Shown here in pieces: positions 9,658 through 20,068 of a DNA stretch of 64,000 nt. The translations under genes were made by a program, and so were the position numbers. A model generated the notes under the pieces. The model was not told where the DNA came from, did not search any database, and saw nothing but the letters and a program-made list of their open reading frames with translations. Within the stretch, counting starts at the first letter, position 1. Each line of letters starts with the position of its first letter. The stretch is from Aminobacter ciceronei (lineage in GTDB: Bacteria; Pseudomonadota; Alphaproteobacteria; Rhizobiales; Rhizobiaceae). The stretch spans positions 124,001 to 188,000 of the forward strand of contig NZ_JACJHY010000004.1 of the NCBI RefSeq assembly GCF_014138625.1, in the 5' to 3' direction.

Positions 9658-9717
9658 CCCAGCCATGGGCCCAGCCATGGGCCCAGCCACGGGCCAAGGC
9701 ACGGACCTAGCCACGGG
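9658..9717 (+). repeat. 12-bp tandem repeat, five units
   Basis: Consecutive units of the form CCCAGCCATGGG: two exact copies, then CCCAGCCACGGG and two further decayed ones. Lies between csbD and its terminator. A minisatellite with no evident function. Confidence 0.85.
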
Positions 9718-9757
9718 CATCCGGCAACTGTTGTCCCAGCCACGGCTATTCCAATGG

Positions 9758-9782
9758 AGGCGGCGCCATGCGCCGCCTTTTT
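9758..9782 (+). terminator. Terminator after csbD
   Basis: Arms AGGCGGCGC and GCGCCGCCT with a CAT loop and five T. Confidence 0.9.
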
Positions 9783-9822
9783 GCTGCGGCTACGGCGCCG
9801 GCTGACATGAGGTGCCGCCTGG

Positions 9823-10440
9823 TCAGCCGTCTCGCCCCATCGGTTCGAAACCGGCCGCACAGGACCGCAGCACAGCTGCATGTTGTGCGGTCTTGGCCAT
9901 CGACATGGCGCCGGAATATGTCGCGACTGCCAGGGCAGCGAAGCGATCCGGATCCGTCTGCCGATCTTCGACCCCGCTGTGCTGGTCAGCCCTGATCTTG
10001 TCGGCAATGGCCGCCTGCCAATCGGCAAAAATCCGCGCCAGTGCGGCGCGAAACTCCGGATCGGCGAGCGACAATTCATGCGCAAGGTTGTTGAGCGGGC
10101 AGCCGCGCACGAAACCCTGGCGCTCCAGTTGATCGGCGACGCCGGCAAAAACCTGTCGCACGCCCTGACGCGCCGAAAGCGCGCCCTCGACCGGCCGGAT
10201 CCAGGTTTCCGCCACCGCCGCCGCCACCCTTTCGTTGATCACAGCCAGGCCAAGCGCCTTCTTGGTTGGAAAATGATGATGCAGCGCCCCGCCGGTCACA
10301 CTGGCCGCCTGCATCAGGTCGCCGAGGCTCGTGGCGTGATAGCCCTGTGCCTGAAACTTCTCCTCGGCAACGTCCAGAAGCTTCTGGCGCATGCCTTCTG
10401 GGTCGTTGGTGCGGGTCCTTCGATCTGTCGGTTTTGCCAT
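9823..10440 (-). CDS. TetR/AcrR family transcriptional regulator
   Basis: TetR-type repressor of 205 aa. The helix-turn-helix is at about residues 20-65 (RQKLLDVAEEKFQAQGYHAT, LGDLMQAASVTGGALHHHFPTKKAL). The C-terminus has the pattern of the YcdC/NemR-like branch (GCPLNNLAHELS). The ATG at 10440 has GGAG 7 nt upstream. Divergent from the NIPSNAP gene; two similar palindromes in the gap are its likely operators. Confidence 0.93.
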   Translation of the reverse strand: MAKPTDRRTRTNDPEGMRQKLLDVAEEKFQAQGYHATSLGDLMQAASVTGGALHHHFPTKKALGLAVINERVAAAVAETWIRPVEGALSARQGVRQVFAGVADQLERQGFVRGCPLNNLAHELSLADPEFRAALARIFADWQAAIADKIRADQHSGVEDRQTDPDRFAALAVATYSGAMSMAKTAQHAAVLRSCAAGFEPMGRDG

Positions 10441-10483
10441 GCGCTGCTCCAGGATTGAGGATGCCGCAAAATACCAGTTTGAC

Positions 10484-10530
10484 AAAACCGGGCAACCGGT
10501 CTTTTATTAAAACAGGTCAACCGGTTTGTT
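10484..10530. promoter_or_regulatory. Twin TetR operators
   Basis: Two related 22-bp sites, 10484-10505 and 10509-10530, 25 bp apart centre to centre and identical at 18 of 22 positions. Both centre on CAACCGGT; the second has the palindrome AAACAGGT-CA-ACCGGTTT. They cover the intergenic space between the TetR gene and the NIPSNAP gene, so the repressor probably controls both. Confidence 0.75.
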
Positions 10531-10541
10531 ATTGAGAGGGA

Positions 10542-11300
10542 ATGATGTCCGAACACCTGACCGTGCCGCCCCGGGCGGCCGCCGAACTCTGCTCGCCTGT
10601 TGTCGAACTCAGGCAATACACATTGCATCAGGGCCAACGCGACGTGCTGATCGACATTTTCGACAGCCATCTTGTCGAGAGCCAGGAAGCGTGCGGTATG
10701 AAAATCATCGGCCAGTTCCGCGACCTCGACCGATCAGATCATTTCGTCTGGTTGCGTGGCTTCGACGACATGGCTGCCCGAAAGGCGGCGCTCGAAGCCT
10801 TTTACGGCGGACCGGTCTGGGCTGCCCACAAGGATGCGGCCAACAAGACCATGATCGATTCCGACGACGTGCTTTTGCTGCGCCCAGTCGGCGGCGGTTT
10901 CGATCTTTCGGGCAAGGCGCGCGGCATGGCTGGCCAGGTGCAGCCGGGCGCGATGATCGTTGCAACGATGTTCCACCTCCGCCCCGCAGCCGAAGCCGAA
11001 TTCCTCGCGCTGTTCGAAAGCGACGTCGTTCCGCTGCTTGCCCGCCTCGGCGCGCCGCTGCTTGCGACATTCATCACCGAACATGCCGAAAACAGCTTTC
11101 CGCGCCTGCCGGTGCGCAGCGACGTCAACGTCTTCATCGCCTTTTCCGCGTTCGAAAACGCCGAGGCGCATGGCCGTCATCAGACCGCACTTTCAGCCGA
11201 GCCGTCATGGGTCGAAGGGGTCCTGCCCCGTCTTTACGGCCAGCTCGGACAACCGATCGAGCGGCTTCGCCTGATGCCGACCTCGCGCTCACTGCTTTGA
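10542..11300 (+). CDS. NIPSNAP family protein
   Basis: Protein of 252 aa with two ferredoxin-like halves. The first carries the NIPSNAP signature ([40 protein letters not shown]). Bacterial members are dimeric alpha-beta barrel proteins of unknown biochemistry, often next to redox-responsive regulators. Two ATGs in tandem (10542, 10545) follow GAGAGGGA. Transcribed away from the TetR gene, whose operators lie just upstream. Confidence 0.85.
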   Translation: MMSEHLTVPPRAAAELCSPVVELRQYTLHQGQRDVLIDIFDSHLVESQEACGMKIIGQFRDLDRSDHFVWLRGFDDMAARKAALEAFYGGPVWAAHKDAANKTMIDSDDVLLLRPVGGGFDLSGKARGMAGQVQPGAMIVATMFHLRPAAEAEFLALFESDVVPLLARLGAPLLATFITEHAENSFPRLPVRSDVNVFIAFSAFENAEAHGRHQTALSAEPSWVEGVLPRLYGQLGQPIERLRLMPTSRSLL

Positions 11301-11397
11301 ACCGATTAGGATTTCGGCACGCCCCAATCTCCGCTTGAAGCTGTGTGTGCAACGCGATAGGCCGATGCCCGCAACGAGATTTTTCGGAGACCTGATC

Positions 11398-12795
11398 GTG
11401 ACAGCCCAGAAGACCAGAACCGAGACAGACACCTTCGGACCGATCGAGGTCGCCTCCGACCGCTATTGGGGTGCGCAGGCGCAGCGCTCGCTGGGCAATT
11501 TCAAGATCGGCTGGGAAAAGCAGCCGCTGTCGGTGGTGCGGGCGCTCGGCATCGTCAAGCGCGCCGCCGCCGAAGCCAACATGGCGCTCGGCCGCCTCGA
11601 CCCCAAGATCGGCAACACCGTGGTTGCCGCCGCCCAGGAAGTCATCGACGGCAAGCTCAACGACCACTTCCCGCTTGTCGTCTGGCAGACCGGCTCAGGC
11701 ACGCAGTCGAACATGAACGCCAATGAGGTGATCTCCAACCGCGCCATCGAGATGCTGGGCGGCGAGATGGGCTCGAAGAAGCCCGTTCATCCCAACGACC
11801 ACGTCAATATGAGCCAGTCGTCGAACGACACCTATCCGACGGCCATGCACATCGCCTGCGCCGAGCGCATCGTCCACGACCTGCTGCCGGCGCTGAAGCA
11901 CCTGCATGCCGCCCTCGACAAGAAGGCGCGCGAATTCGACCACATCATCAAGATCGGCCGCACCCACACCCAGGACGCCACGCCGCTGACGCTCGGCCAG
12001 GAATTCGGCGGTTATGCCGCCCAGGTCGCCTCGTCGATCAAGCGCATCGAGCTGACCCTGCCCGGCCTGCAGGAACTGGCCCAGGGCGGCACCGCCGTCG
12101 GCACCGGCCTCAACGCGCCGGTCGGCTTCGCCGAAAAGGTTGCCGAAAGCATTGCCGCCATCACCGGCATCGCCTTTGTCACCGCGCCGAACAAGTTCGA
12201 GGCGCTTGCCGCCCACGATTCGATGGTCTTCTCGCACGGCGCCATCAATGCGGCGGCCGCTGCCCTGTTCAAGATCGCCAACGACATCCGTTTCCTCGGC
12301 TCGGGCCCGCGCTCGGGCCTCGGCGAGCTGGCGCTGCCGGAAAACGAGCCGGGCTCGTCGATCATGCCGGGCAAGGTCAACCCGACCCAGTGCGAGGCGC
12401 TGACCCAGGTCTGCGTCCAGGTGTTCGGCAACAATGCCGCGCTGACCTTCGCCGGCAGCCAGGGCCATTTCGAGCTCAACGTCTACAATCCCGTCATGGC
12501 CTACAACTTCCTGCAGTCGGTGCAGTTGATGGCTGACGCGGCAATCTCGTTTACCGACAATTGCGTCGTCGGCATCGAGGCGCGCGAGGACAACATCAAG
12601 GCAGCGCTCGACCGCTCGCTGATGCTGGTCACCGCACTGGCGCCGACCATCGGCTACGACAACGCCGCCAAGATCGCCAAGACCGCGCACAAGAACGGCA
12701 CCACGCTGCGCGACGAAGCGCTGGCGACCGGGCTGGTCAGCGCCGAGGACTATGACCGCATCGTCCGCCCCGAGGACATGACCCGTCCGGGCTGA
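11398..12795 (+). CDS. fumC: Fumarate hydratase class II
   Basis: TCA-cycle enzyme interconverting fumarate and L-malate, iron-independent and tetrameric, 465 aa. Signatures: [10 protein letters not shown], the substrate-site [17 protein letters not shown], and the superfamily loop [15 protein letters not shown]. Start: GTG at 11398 with GGAG about 8 nt upstream gives the family-standard beginning [18 protein letters not shown] longer frame from 11335 adds an unrelated N-terminus. Confidence 0.96.
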   Translation: MTAQKTRTETDTFGPIEVASDRYWGAQAQRSLGNFKIGWEKQPLSVVRALGIVKRAAAEANMALGRLDPKIGNTVVAAAQEVIDGKLNDHFPLVVWQTGSGTQSNMNANEVISNRAIEMLGGEMGSKKPVHPNDHVNMSQSSNDTYPTAMHIACAERIVHDLLPALKHLHAALDKKAREFDHIIKIGRTHTQDATPLTLGQEFGGYAAQVASSIKRIELTLPGLQELAQGGTAVGTGLNAPVGFAEKVAESIAAITGIAFVTAPNKFEALAAHDSMVFSHGAINAAAAALFKIANDIRFLGSGPRSGLGELALPENEPGSSIMPGKVNPTQCEALTQVCVQVFGNNAALTFAGSQGHFELNVYNPVMAYNFLQSVQLMADAAISFTDNCVVGIEAREDNIKAALDRSLMLVTALAPTIGYDNAAKIAKTAHKNGTTLRDEALATGLVSAEDYDRIVRPEDMTRPG

Positions 12796-12820
12796 TTTCG
12801 GCCCGGGGTCGATCCCCTTG

Positions 12821-12856
12821 AAACGGCGCGGCAGTCACCTGCCGCGCCGTTTCTTT
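12821..12856 (+). terminator. Terminator of fumC
   Basis: Perfect 14-bp arms (AAACGGCGCGGCAG and its complement) with loop TCAC, followed by CTTT. Confidence 0.92.
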
Positions 12857-12997
12857 ATGTGCAGCGCAGATCGTTCGGCCGACGGCTTCGAGCAATTCAT
12901 TCTAACTGTGAACGATCTGTCGACACATCCGCACCTTTAGTGAACAGTCGAGATCGACTAGGTGTTGGCCATCGAATTTCAACGGAGCCCCAAGCCC

Positions 12998-13423
12998 ATG
13001 TCCAACGCTTCCATTGCCACCGCAAAGTCCGGCCTCAGCACCAACGCCTCGGCCCTCACCCTTGCCGGCCGCGTGCTTTTGTCGATCATCTTCATCCTCG
13101 CCGGCTTTGCCAAGCTGACCGCCATTTCAGGCACCGCTGGCTGGTTCGCCAGCATCGGCCTGCCGCTGCCGACCGTCACCACCGTCGTCGTCGGCCTGGT
13201 CGAAGTGGTTGGCGGCATCGCCATCCTGGTCGGCTTCCAGACCCGCATCGCCGCGATCGTGCTCGGCCTGTTCACGTTGGCTGCCACCGCGGTTGCCCAT
13301 CTCGACTTCGCCGACCAGGTCCAGGTGATGTTCCTGCAGAAGAACCTCGCCATTGCAGGCGGCCTGTTCGTGCTCGCCGCCTTCGGCGCCGGCGCCCTGT
13401 CGATCGACGGCCGCCGCCGCTAA
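12998..13423 (+). CDS. DoxX family membrane protein
   Basis: Four-helix inner-membrane protein of 141 aa. The DoxX pattern is clear: RVLLSIIFILAGFAKL, GWFASIGLPLP, GLVEVVGGIAILVGFQTR. Related proteins take part in thiol/redox stress complexes or respiratory side chains; the role here is unknown. The ATG at 12998 has GGAG 10 nt upstream. Forms a tandem paralogue pair with the gene at 13557, but a terminator lies between them. Confidence 0.88.
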   Translation: MSNASIATAKSGLSTNASALTLAGRVLLSIIFILAGFAKLTAISGTAGWFASIGLPLPTVTTVVVGLVEVVGGIAILVGFQTRIAAIVLGLFTLAATAVAHLDFADQVQVMFLQKNLAIAGGLFVLAAFGAGALSIDGRRR

Positions 13424-13449
13424 GCTGCAGAAATTCCTCCCAAGAAATG

Positions 13450-13474
13450 GCCCGGGCTCGTCCCGGGCTTTTTT
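13450..13474 (+). terminator. Terminator between the two DoxX genes
   Basis: Arms GCCCGGG and CCCGGGC around CTCGT, then six T. Confidence 0.93.
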
Positions 13475-13556
13475 GTGCCCTGGCCCTGACGCCGGTTCGA
13501 GACGGTGATGACATCGAAAGTGAGCCGGTGCATCCTGCGGCTGCGAGGACACCTCC

Positions 13557-13970
13557 ATGCTGAACAGCCTGCTTCTTCTTGTCGCCAGAATTCTGATCGC
13601 CGCGCTGTTCGTGCCGGCGGGCATCGGCACGCTGTCCAACATCTCGGGCACCGCAGGCTATTTCGCCGGGCTCGGCTTTCCCTTGCCGACGCTCGTCGCA
13701 TTGGGCGTCGGGCTGTTCGAGCTGGTCGGCGGCCTGCTGGTGCTTACAGGTTTCCAGTCCCGCGTGGTGCCCGTCCTGCTCGCCGCCTTCGCGCTCGCTG
13801 CCGGCTTCATCGGCCATTACGGCCAGGGCGGCGACGACGCCGCCATGGCCTTCATGCACCAGCAGGCGCTGATGAAGGACATCGCTACCGCGGGCGGCTT
13901 GCTGGCGCTGTCAGTGGCGGGTGCCGGCGCGCTGTCGCTCGACCGGCTGCTCGCCCGCCAGCCTGTTTGA
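13557..13970 (+). CDS. DoxX family membrane protein (second copy)
   Basis: 137-aa paralogue of the preceding gene with the same layout (LLVARILIAALFVPAGIGTL, GYFAGLGFPLP, GLFELVGGLLVLTGFQSR). The cytoplasmic tail differs and is His/Gln-containing (HQQALMKD). GAGGAC precedes the ATG. It converges with ppx with only 8 bp between stops and no clear terminator. Its separation from the first copy by a terminator suggests independent expression. Confidence 0.88.
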   Translation: MLNSLLLLVARILIAALFVPAGIGTLSNISGTAGYFAGLGFPLPTLVALGVGLFELVGGLLVLTGFQSRVVPVLLAAFALAAGFIGHYGQGGDDAAMAFMHQQALMKDIATAGGLLALSVAGAGALSLDRLLARQPV

Positions 13971-13978
13971 CGGCGATG

Positions 13979-15514
13979 CTATTTGACTGAGATGCTGGGG
14001 CCGTCCTCGACCGCCAGCACCAGCTTGCGGCCGGTGACCTTGGCAAGCTGGGCCAAACGTCCCGCCGGCCGCTCGCCATAGAGCTGGCCGAACTCCGACG
14101 GGATCACCAGCGCCAACACGCCATTGCCCCTGTCTTCCCAGCGCAGCTTCGGCATCACCCCCGGCATCGAGGCCGAGAGCAGATAAACCACACGCATCAT
14201 CGCGCCGAGGATGCGGGCGCGCTCGAGATAACGCGGCGTCGCCAGTTCCTTGAGCTCAGGCGCAAAACTGTCGTTGAAGACACCGTCATGGCGGAACAGA
14301 TTGGCCAGCGCCAGGAAGGCACGGCCGGGATGATCGACGCCGATGAACGAGGCATGCGCGATGATGTTGAGCGACTGGCGGCCGCGATATTCCGGGTGCG
14401 CCCGCCAGCCGATGTCGGCGAGAAGGCAGGCGGCGTGACGGTAACGCGCCTCCTCTTCGGTTTCCTCGATGCCGAAGGCGGCGAAGGACTGTTTGGTCCA
14501 CTCGGTCAGTTCATGGGCATGGCGCACCGAACGCGCCCGCAGCACGGCCAGCTCCTCGGCCGCCGAGATCAGCGGATCGGCGCGCTGTTCCTGCTCTTCG
14601 AGCAACGAGAACAGAAAACCCTCGCGCACGCCGAGCGCCGAGACCACGATCTTCTCCGGCTTCATCGCCGTGATGATCTCCTGCAGCACCAGCGCGCCAT
14701 AAGGCAAAAGCGACCGGCGGTTCTTGGAGACGCCTTCGATGCCCTTGATCTTCTCGACCTCGCCGCGCGCCACCTGGCGCAGGAACGGCACCAGGGTCAC
14801 CGGGTCCATCTGGTAGTGATGCATCACCTCCAGCGGATAATTCGAGGTGTTCATGTGCAGCCGGGCGAGGTTTCGCCAGGTGCCGCCGACGGCATAGAAT
14901 GTCCTGCCCTGCCCGCCCTTGAGCAATTTGGCGCGGGCGAGTTCGGCATGCGCGATCTTGGCGGCCGTTACAGGCGAGCCCTTGGCCATGTCCTGCAGCC
15001 TGAGGCCGCCCAATGGCAAGGTGATGCCGTCGCCGATGGCTTCGCCCCTGACGTCGACAAGCTCGAGGCTGCCGCCGCCAAGGTCGCCAGCGATGCCGTC
15101 GGCGGGATGGAAGCCCGAGATGACGCCGAGCGCCGAATAATAGGCTTCCTCGCGGCCTGTCAGCACCTGGATCTTGGTGCCCAGCACGTCCTCGGCACGC
15201 TGGATGAAGTCGGGGCCGTTGATCGCCTCGCGTGCGGCGGCGGTGGCCAGCACATACATCCTTTCCGCGCCGGCCTGCTCGGACAGCGCACGAAAGCGCC
15301 GGAACTCCTCCATCGAGCGGGTCACGCCCTCGGGGTCGAGCTTGCCGGTGGAGACGATGCCGCGGCCGAGGCCGGCGAGCATCTTTTCGTTGAACAGAAG
15401 GGTCGGCGAGCGTGCCAACCCTTCATAGACGACGAGACGTATGGAGTTCGAGCCGATATCGATGATCGACAGCGGTCGGCGGTCCTTGAGCCGGCCCTGC
15501 GAAAGCTGCGCCAT
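13979..15514 (-). CDS. ppx: Ppx/GppA exopolyphosphatase
   Basis: Removes terminal phosphates from polyphosphate (or pppGpp), 511 aa. It has the ASKHA-fold signatures: phosphate-1 loop IIDIGSNSIRLVVYEG and phosphate-2 loop GIAGDLGGGSLELVDV. The C-terminal half (YRHAACLLADIGWRAHPEYR) is the HD-like extension of long Ppx forms. It follows ppk with the stop and start sharing one base (TGATG), so synthesis and breakdown of polyphosphate are encoded in one operon. Confidence 0.95.
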   Translation of the reverse strand: MAQLSQGRLKDRRPLSIIDIGSNSIRLVVYEGLARSPTLLFNEKMLAGLGRGIVSTGKLDPEGVTRSMEEFRRFRALSEQAGAERMYVLATAAAREAINGPDFIQRAEDVLGTKIQVLTGREEAYYSALGVISGFHPADGIAGDLGGGSLELVDVRGEAIGDGITLPLGGLRLQDMAKGSPVTAAKIAHAELARAKLLKGGQGRTFYAVGGTWRNLARLHMNTSNYPLEVMHHYQMDPVTLVPFLRQVARGEVEKIKGIEGVSKNRRSLLPYGALVLQEIITAMKPEKIVVSALGVREGFLFSLLEEQEQRADPLISAAEELAVLRARSVRHAHELTEWTKQSFAAFGIEETEEEARYRHAACLLADIGWRAHPEYRGRQSLNIIAHASFIGVDHPGRAFLALANLFRHDGVFNDSFAPELKELATPRYLERARILGAMMRVVYLLSASMPGVMPKLRWEDRGNGVLALVIPSEFGQLYGERPAGRLAQLAKVTGRKLVLAVEDGPSISVK

Positions 15515-17721
15515 CAGCCGGCCGCCGCCTCCGCCTTCTTGCGACGCTTGAACTGGGCAATGCGTTTGGGCGCGTGAGACTTCAGCGCGTCACCCCGTCC
15601 GGAGAGGCTCGGATTGGTCATGAAATATTCCTGCGCATTGAACGGCTCTTCGCCCTCGTCGAGCGTTATCCGCCGCGAGGTTCCATCCGCCAATACTTCG
15701 AAACTTTGCTGGTTGTCCATGATATTTCCCAGCATGACCTGGCCCAGCACCTGCTCGTGCACGGTCGAATGTTTGGCGATCGGCACCATGGTTTCGACGC
15801 GCCGGTCGAGGTTGCGCGGCATCAGGTCGGCCGAGCTGATATAGACGATCGCCTCGTCCGACGGCAGGCCGTGGCCATTGCCGAAACAATAGATGCGGCT
15901 GTGCTCGAGGAAACGGCCGACGATCGACTTGACGCGGATATTCTCCGACAGGCCGGGAACCTGCGGCCTGAGGCAGCAGATGCCGCGCACCACCAGGTCG
16001 ATCTCGACGCCGCTGCGGCTGGCGTCATAAAGCGCGTCGATGACGTCGGGATCGACGAGCGAATTCATCTTCATCCAGATCTGCGCCGGCCGGCCGGCGC
16101 GGGCATGTTCGACCTCGTCGGCGATGTGCTTGAGGATGCGGCTGCGCAGCGTGTAGGGCGACAGTGCGATGCACATCTCGTCGGCCGGCTCGGCATAACC
16201 GGTGATGAAGTTGAAGATATGCGCCACATCACGCGCGATCGCCGAATCGGTGGTGAAGAAGGACAGGTCGGTGTAGATGCGCGCGGTGATCGGGTGGTAG
16301 TTGCCGGTGCCGAGATGGACGTAGTTGCGCAGGCGGCCGTCCTCGCGGCGCACCACCAGCGACATCTTGGAGTGGGTCTTGAGTTCGAGGAAACCGAACA
16401 CCACCTGCACGCCGGCACGCTCGAGATCGCGGGCCCAGCGGATATTGGCCTCCTCGTCGAAACGCGCCTTGAGCTCGACGAGTGCGGTCACCGACTTGCC
16501 GGCCTCGGCGGCGTCGACAAGGGCGCGCACGATCGGGCTGTCGTTGGAGGTGCGGTAAAGCGTCTGCTTGATCGCCACCACTTCCGGATCGATCGCCGCC
16601 TGGCGCAGGAACTGCACCACCACGTCGAACGATTCATAAGGATGGTGGACGACAAAATCCTTCTCGCGGATCGCCGCGAAACAGTCGCCGCGATGGTCGC
16701 GGATGCGCTCGGGGAAACGCGGATTGAAGGGCGGGAACTTCAGGTCGTCGCGGGCGATCGAGACGATCTCCGAGATCTGGTTGATCGCCAGCGGCCCGCT
16801 CAGCACGCTGACGCGGTTCGAGGCGACACCCAGTTCGCTGGCAACGAACTCGCGCAGCTCGGCCGGCATCAGGCTGTCGAATTCGACGCGGATCACCGAG
16901 CCGCGGCGGCGGCGCTTGAGTGCCGTCTCGAACAGCCGGACAAGATCCTCGGACTCTTCCTCGACCTCGATATCGCTGTCGCGGATGATCTGGAAGGTGC
17001 CCGAGCCCTTGACCTCATAGCCGGGGAACAGCTTGCCGATGAACAGGTTGACCGTTTCCTCGATCGGGATGAAACGCACCGAGCGCTTGCGGTCGGGCAA
17101 GCGGATGTAGCGCTTGAGCGCCACCGGCAGGCGCAGCAGCGCCGTCATTTCCTCGCCGCTCTTGCGATGGCGCAGTTGCAGGGCGATCGAGAAGCCGAGA
17201 TTGGGGATGAAGGGGAACGGGTGCGCCGGGTCGATCGACAAAGGCGTCAGCACCGGGAAGACCTGCTCCATGAAATGATCTTCGAGCCACTTGCGCTCTT
17301 CCTTGGTAAGATCCGCCGAGGCGATGGTCTCGATGCCTTCGAGCTTGAGCAGCTCGAGCAGGCTGGCGAGGCTTTTCTGCTGGTCTTCCTGCAGCCGCTC
17401 GACCTCGTGCAGCAGCTGGTCGAGTTGCTGTTCCGGCGTGCGGCCGTCGGCGCTGCGGATGGTGATGCCTTCGCGCACCTGCCCGGCGAGACCGGCGACG
17501 CGGACCATGAAGAACTCGTCGAGATTGCCGGCCGAGATCGACAGGAAGCGGACGCGTTCGAGCAGTGGATGGTTGGGGTTCTGCGACTGCTCGAGCACCC
17601 GCCTGTTGAACTGCAGCCAGGAAAACTCGCGGTTGACGAAGCGGTCCGGATTGCCGTCGATCGCGCCGGTCGGCGACTTGTCGTTGACGAAATCGGTATG
17701 GACCGGTTTCAGCTGATTCAT
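15514..17721 (-). CDS. ppk: Polyphosphate kinase 1
   Basis: Makes polyphosphate from ATP, reversibly, 735 aa. The N-domain starts with [19 protein letters not shown]; the two phospholipase-D-like catalytic domains contain the phospho-acceptor His in [10 protein letters not shown] and the second motif around [13 protein letters not shown] at 17721 (MNQLKPV) follows GGAAGGG by 9 nt and is preferred over a longer frame from 17769. Operon with ppx, expected to act in phosphate storage and stress survival. Confidence 0.97.
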   Translation of the reverse strand: MNQLKPVHTDFVNDKSPTGAIDGNPDRFVNREFSWLQFNRRVLEQSQNPNHPLLERVRFLSISAGNLDEFFMVRVAGLAGQVREGITIRSADGRTPEQQLDQLLHEVERLQEDQQKSLASLLELLKLEGIETIASADLTKEERKWLEDHFMEQVFPVLTPLSIDPAHPFPFIPNLGFSIALQLRHRKSGEEMTALLRLPVALKRYIRLPDRKRSVRFIPIEETVNLFIGKLFPGYEVKGSGTFQIIRDSDIEVEEESEDLVRLFETALKRRRRGSVIRVEFDSLMPAELREFVASELGVASNRVSVLSGPLAINQISEIVSIARDDLKFPPFNPRFPERIRDHRGDCFAAIREKDFVVHHPYESFDVVVQFLRQAAIDPEVVAIKQTLYRTSNDSPIVRALVDAAEAGKSVTALVELKARFDEEANIRWARDLERAGVQVVFGFLELKTHSKMSLVVRREDGRLRNYVHLGTGNYHPITARIYTDLSFFTTDSAIARDVAHIFNFITGYAEPADEMCIALSPYTLRSRILKHIADEVEHARAGRPAQIWMKMNSLVDPDVIDALYDASRSGVEIDLVVRGICCLRPQVPGLSENIRVKSIVGRFLEHSRIYCFGNGHGLPSDEAIVYISSADLMPRNLDRRVETMVPIAKHSTVHEQVLGQVMLGNIMDNQQSFEVLADGTSRRITLDEGEEPFNAQEYFMTNPSLSGRGDALKSHAPKRIAQFKRRKKAEAAAG

Positions 17722-17875
17722 TTGGACAACCCTTCCCCACTGCCGCGTTCCGCCGCTTATCCGGCTCAACTTATCCTCTGACAGGCAATTGCGACAGTTT
17801 CATTTCAGCATCTTGCAAAGCCGCCGCTTATGATACAAACGCTCTGCAATAAGGGTCCTCAGAAGGGAAAATACC

Positions 17876-18124
17876 ATGGCCGGTGGCTCCATCCCCCACT
17901 TCCAGAACGACGCTGGACATGCCGTGATCGAGATCGGCGTCAAGGAGTTCATGTGCGTGGGCGCCAAGGCTCCGTTCGACCATCCGCATGTGTTCCTCGA
18001 CATGGGCGCCGATTCCGAGAAGGTCTGCCCCTACTGCTCGACGCTGTACCGCTACTCCGCCAAGCTGAAGGCCACCGAGACCCTGCCGGCGGGCAGCCTC
18101 TACGCCATCGATCGCGCCGCCTGA
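17876..18124 (+). CDS. CHCC-type zinc-finger protein
   Basis: Small protein of 82 aa with Cys/His ligands arranged as in the mitochondrial complex I subunit NDUFS6 family (zf-CHCC, PF10276): FMCVGAKAPFDHPHVFLDMG and VCPYCSTLYRY. Such genes are widespread in alphaproteobacteria. A zinc-binding role is likely; whether it joins complex I here is unknown. The stop is 15 bp before the monooxygenase gene, so the two may be co-transcribed. Confidence 0.88.
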   Translation: MAGGSIPHFQNDAGHAVIEIGVKEFMCVGAKAPFDHPHVFLDMGADSEKVCPYCSTLYRYSAKLKATETLPAGSLYAIDRAA

Positions 18125-18139
18125 GGCCCAGGCACGATC

Positions 18140-19375
18140 ATGCGGTCGCCGCCGGTCGTCATTGCAGGCGCCGGCATCGCGGGGCTGACCGCCGCCCTTG
18201 CCTTTGCCCGGCACGGCGTCCGTGTCCACGTCCATGAACGTTCGCCGGTGCTCGAAGAAGTCGGCGCCGGTCTCCAGCTTTCTCCCAACGCCACCCGCAT
18301 TCTCGACCGCCTCGGCGTGCTCGATCTGGTCAGCAGGTCTGCCGTGCGGCCCGAGGCGGTGGTGCTGCGCTGCGCGGCAAGCCTTGTCGAGCGCGGCCGC
18401 GTGCCGCTGGGTGCTGCGGCCGAACGCCGCTGGAAAGCGCCTTACCTCGTTGCCCACCGCGCCGATCTGCAGTCGGCGCTGCTCAGCCGCGTCAGCGAAA
18501 GCCTGCTGATCTCGGTCGCCACCGGATCGACGGTCGACACGGTCGAGCCCAGGGCGGACGGCCTCAGCATCTCGATCACCCAGGACGGCATCACGTCACA
18601 GCAAGAGGCCGGCCTGTTCGTTGCCGCCGACGGCGTCTGGTCGGCCAGCCGGCGCCTTGTCGGCCCGCATGAAAAGAGCCGGTTCTCGGGCGAGCTGGCC
18701 TGGCGCACGACGATCCCGGTCGACAGCGAGCTGGGCCGGCAGTTCGCCGGAGTGACATCGCTGACGACTGTCACGACCTTCCTGCATCCGGGCTTCCACC
18801 TCGTCGCCTATCCGGTCCGCGCCGGCCATGCGGTCAATCTTGTCGCCTTCACCCCCGGCACGGCAATTTCCGAGCAATGGTCCGGTGAAACCGATGCCGG
18901 CGCCTTGGCCCGCGCCATGCAGGGCACGGCCCCGGCACTCTCCCGGCTTGTCGAGGAGGCCGGGCCGTGGACGGTGTGGCCGCTGCACACTGTCGATGCC
19001 TCCCGTCCCTGGACCTCGGCATCCGGCATCGTGCTGATCGGCGATGCGGCGCATGCCATGACGCCCTTTGCCGCCCAGGGTGCCGCCATGGCGATCGAGG
19101 ATGCCTGGACGCTGGCCGACGCCGTGCTCGCCGCCCAGAACAAGGCGGATGCGCTGCAACAGTGGGAAGCGGTGCGCAAGGCGCGTGTCGCCAGGGTGGC
19201 GCGGCGCGGCGCGCTCAACCATTTCGCCTGGCATGCGAGCGGGCCGGTGGCGCTCGCCCGCAACCTGTTCCTCAGGTTCAAGTCGCCGGCGAGCCTCGCC
19301 GCCGACATGGACTGGCTTTATGGCTGGACGCCGCCGGGCTGGTCGCCGCCTAGATCATCCGACGACCGGTTGTAG
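18140..19375 (+). CDS. FAD-dependent monooxygenase (salicylate hydroxylase-like)
   Basis: Class A flavoprotein monooxygenase of 411 aa. FAD motifs in order: GxGxxG (VVIAGAGIAGLTAALAFA), the DG motif (LFVAADGVWSASR), and GD (IGDAAHAMTPFAAQGAAMAIEDAW). This is the PHBH/salicylate-hydroxylase/UbiH fold. It could act on an aromatic acid or on ubiquinone precursors; the sequence does not decide. The 3' end overlaps the convergent gene at 19318 by 58 bp. Confidence 0.9.
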   Translation: MRSPPVVIAGAGIAGLTAALAFARHGVRVHVHERSPVLEEVGAGLQLSPNATRILDRLGVLDLVSRSAVRPEAVVLRCAASLVERGRVPLGAAAERRWKAPYLVAHRADLQSALLSRVSESLLISVATGSTVDTVEPRADGLSISITQDGITSQQEAGLFVAADGVWSASRRLVGPHEKSRFSGELAWRTTIPVDSELGRQFAGVTSLTTVTTFLHPGFHLVAYPVRAGHAVNLVAFTPGTAISEQWSGETDAGALARAMQGTAPALSRLVEEAGPWTVWPLHTVDASRPWTSASGIVLIGDAAHAMTPFAAQGAAMAIEDAWTLADAVLAAQNKADALQQWEAVRKARVARVARRGALNHFAWHASGPVALARNLFLRFKSPASLAADMDWLYGWTPPGWSPPRSSDDRL

Positions 19376-20031
19376 AGGCCGAGCGAAAAATTCAAGGTCG
19401 CCGGCAGCGGGTTCCACCAGCCTGTCGTCAAGCCGGCTTCCCGGAGTGCCGCCGCCGTCCAGGTGTTGCAGCCGGCGAGTGCGTTGAACTTGCCATGGGC
19501 ATCGAAGAAGCCGTCATATTCGCCATAGGCTACCCCGAAAATGCGCTGAACGGCCCCTTCGTCGCGCACGAAACTGCGCTCGATGAAGTCGAGCATGGCG
19601 GCAAAACCCGCCTCGCCGAGCTCGAAACGCTGGACGGCGGGCTGAGGCAGGTCGACGTCGCCGGCGAGATCGACATGCATGACCGAATTGTCGAGGGTCA
19701 GCGCCGCAAACACCGGTCCGGGCTTCAGCTCCGACCAGGTCGGCGTGCCGATGTAGAAGGCCTTGCTGCCCCAGCCGAACACCAGGTAACGCGCCGCCGG
19801 CAGGTCGGCCTGGATGCCGGCGTCGAGCAGGAAGCCGAATTTCTGCAGCACGGCATCGTCGATCGGCACGGCGATGTCGGTGTGGATCGGGTTGGTGAAG
19901 ACGAGGATATGGCGGGGACTTGCCCCGTCCGGAGCACCGCCGAACAGCGGCCGTGGTACGAGCGTACCCAACGCGAACGCCGCCACGGCGACAAGCACGA
20001 TAGCGCCCAGCAGACGTAGAATTCTTCTCAC
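19318..20031 (-). CDS. TIGR02117/DUF2459 family exported protein
   Basis: Protein of about 237 aa with one N-terminal hydrophobic anchor (ILRLLGAIVLVAVAAFALGTL), then a globular domain with the family pattern VFTNPIHTDIAVP, LVFGWGSKAFYIGTPTW and LAGCNTWTAAALREAGL. A conserved Cys and His suggest a cysteine-peptidase-like fold; function unproven. Start: GTG at 20031 with GGGGA upstream is preferred, because the longest frame (TTG at 20070) begins inside the aap terminator. Confidence 0.8.
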   Translation of the reverse strand: MRRILRLLGAIVLVAVAAFALGTLVPRPLFGGAPDGASPRHILVFTNPIHTDIAVPIDDAVLQKFGFLLDAGIQADLPAARYLVFGWGSKAFYIGTPTWSELKPGPVFAALTLDNSVMHVDLAGDVDLPQPAVQRFELGEAGFAAMLDFIERSFVRDEGAVQRIFGVAYGEYDGFFDAHGKFNALAGCNTWTAAALREAGLTTGWWNPLPATLNFSLGLYNRSSDDLGGDQPGGVQP

Positions 20032-20068
20032 CCGCCGCCGTCCCCGCTTCCGCAGCACTTGTTGCAAC

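Noticed and set aside
15574..17781. 735-codon open frame antisense to ppk
   Set aside because: Follows ppk codon by codon on the other strand; no domain is recognisable.
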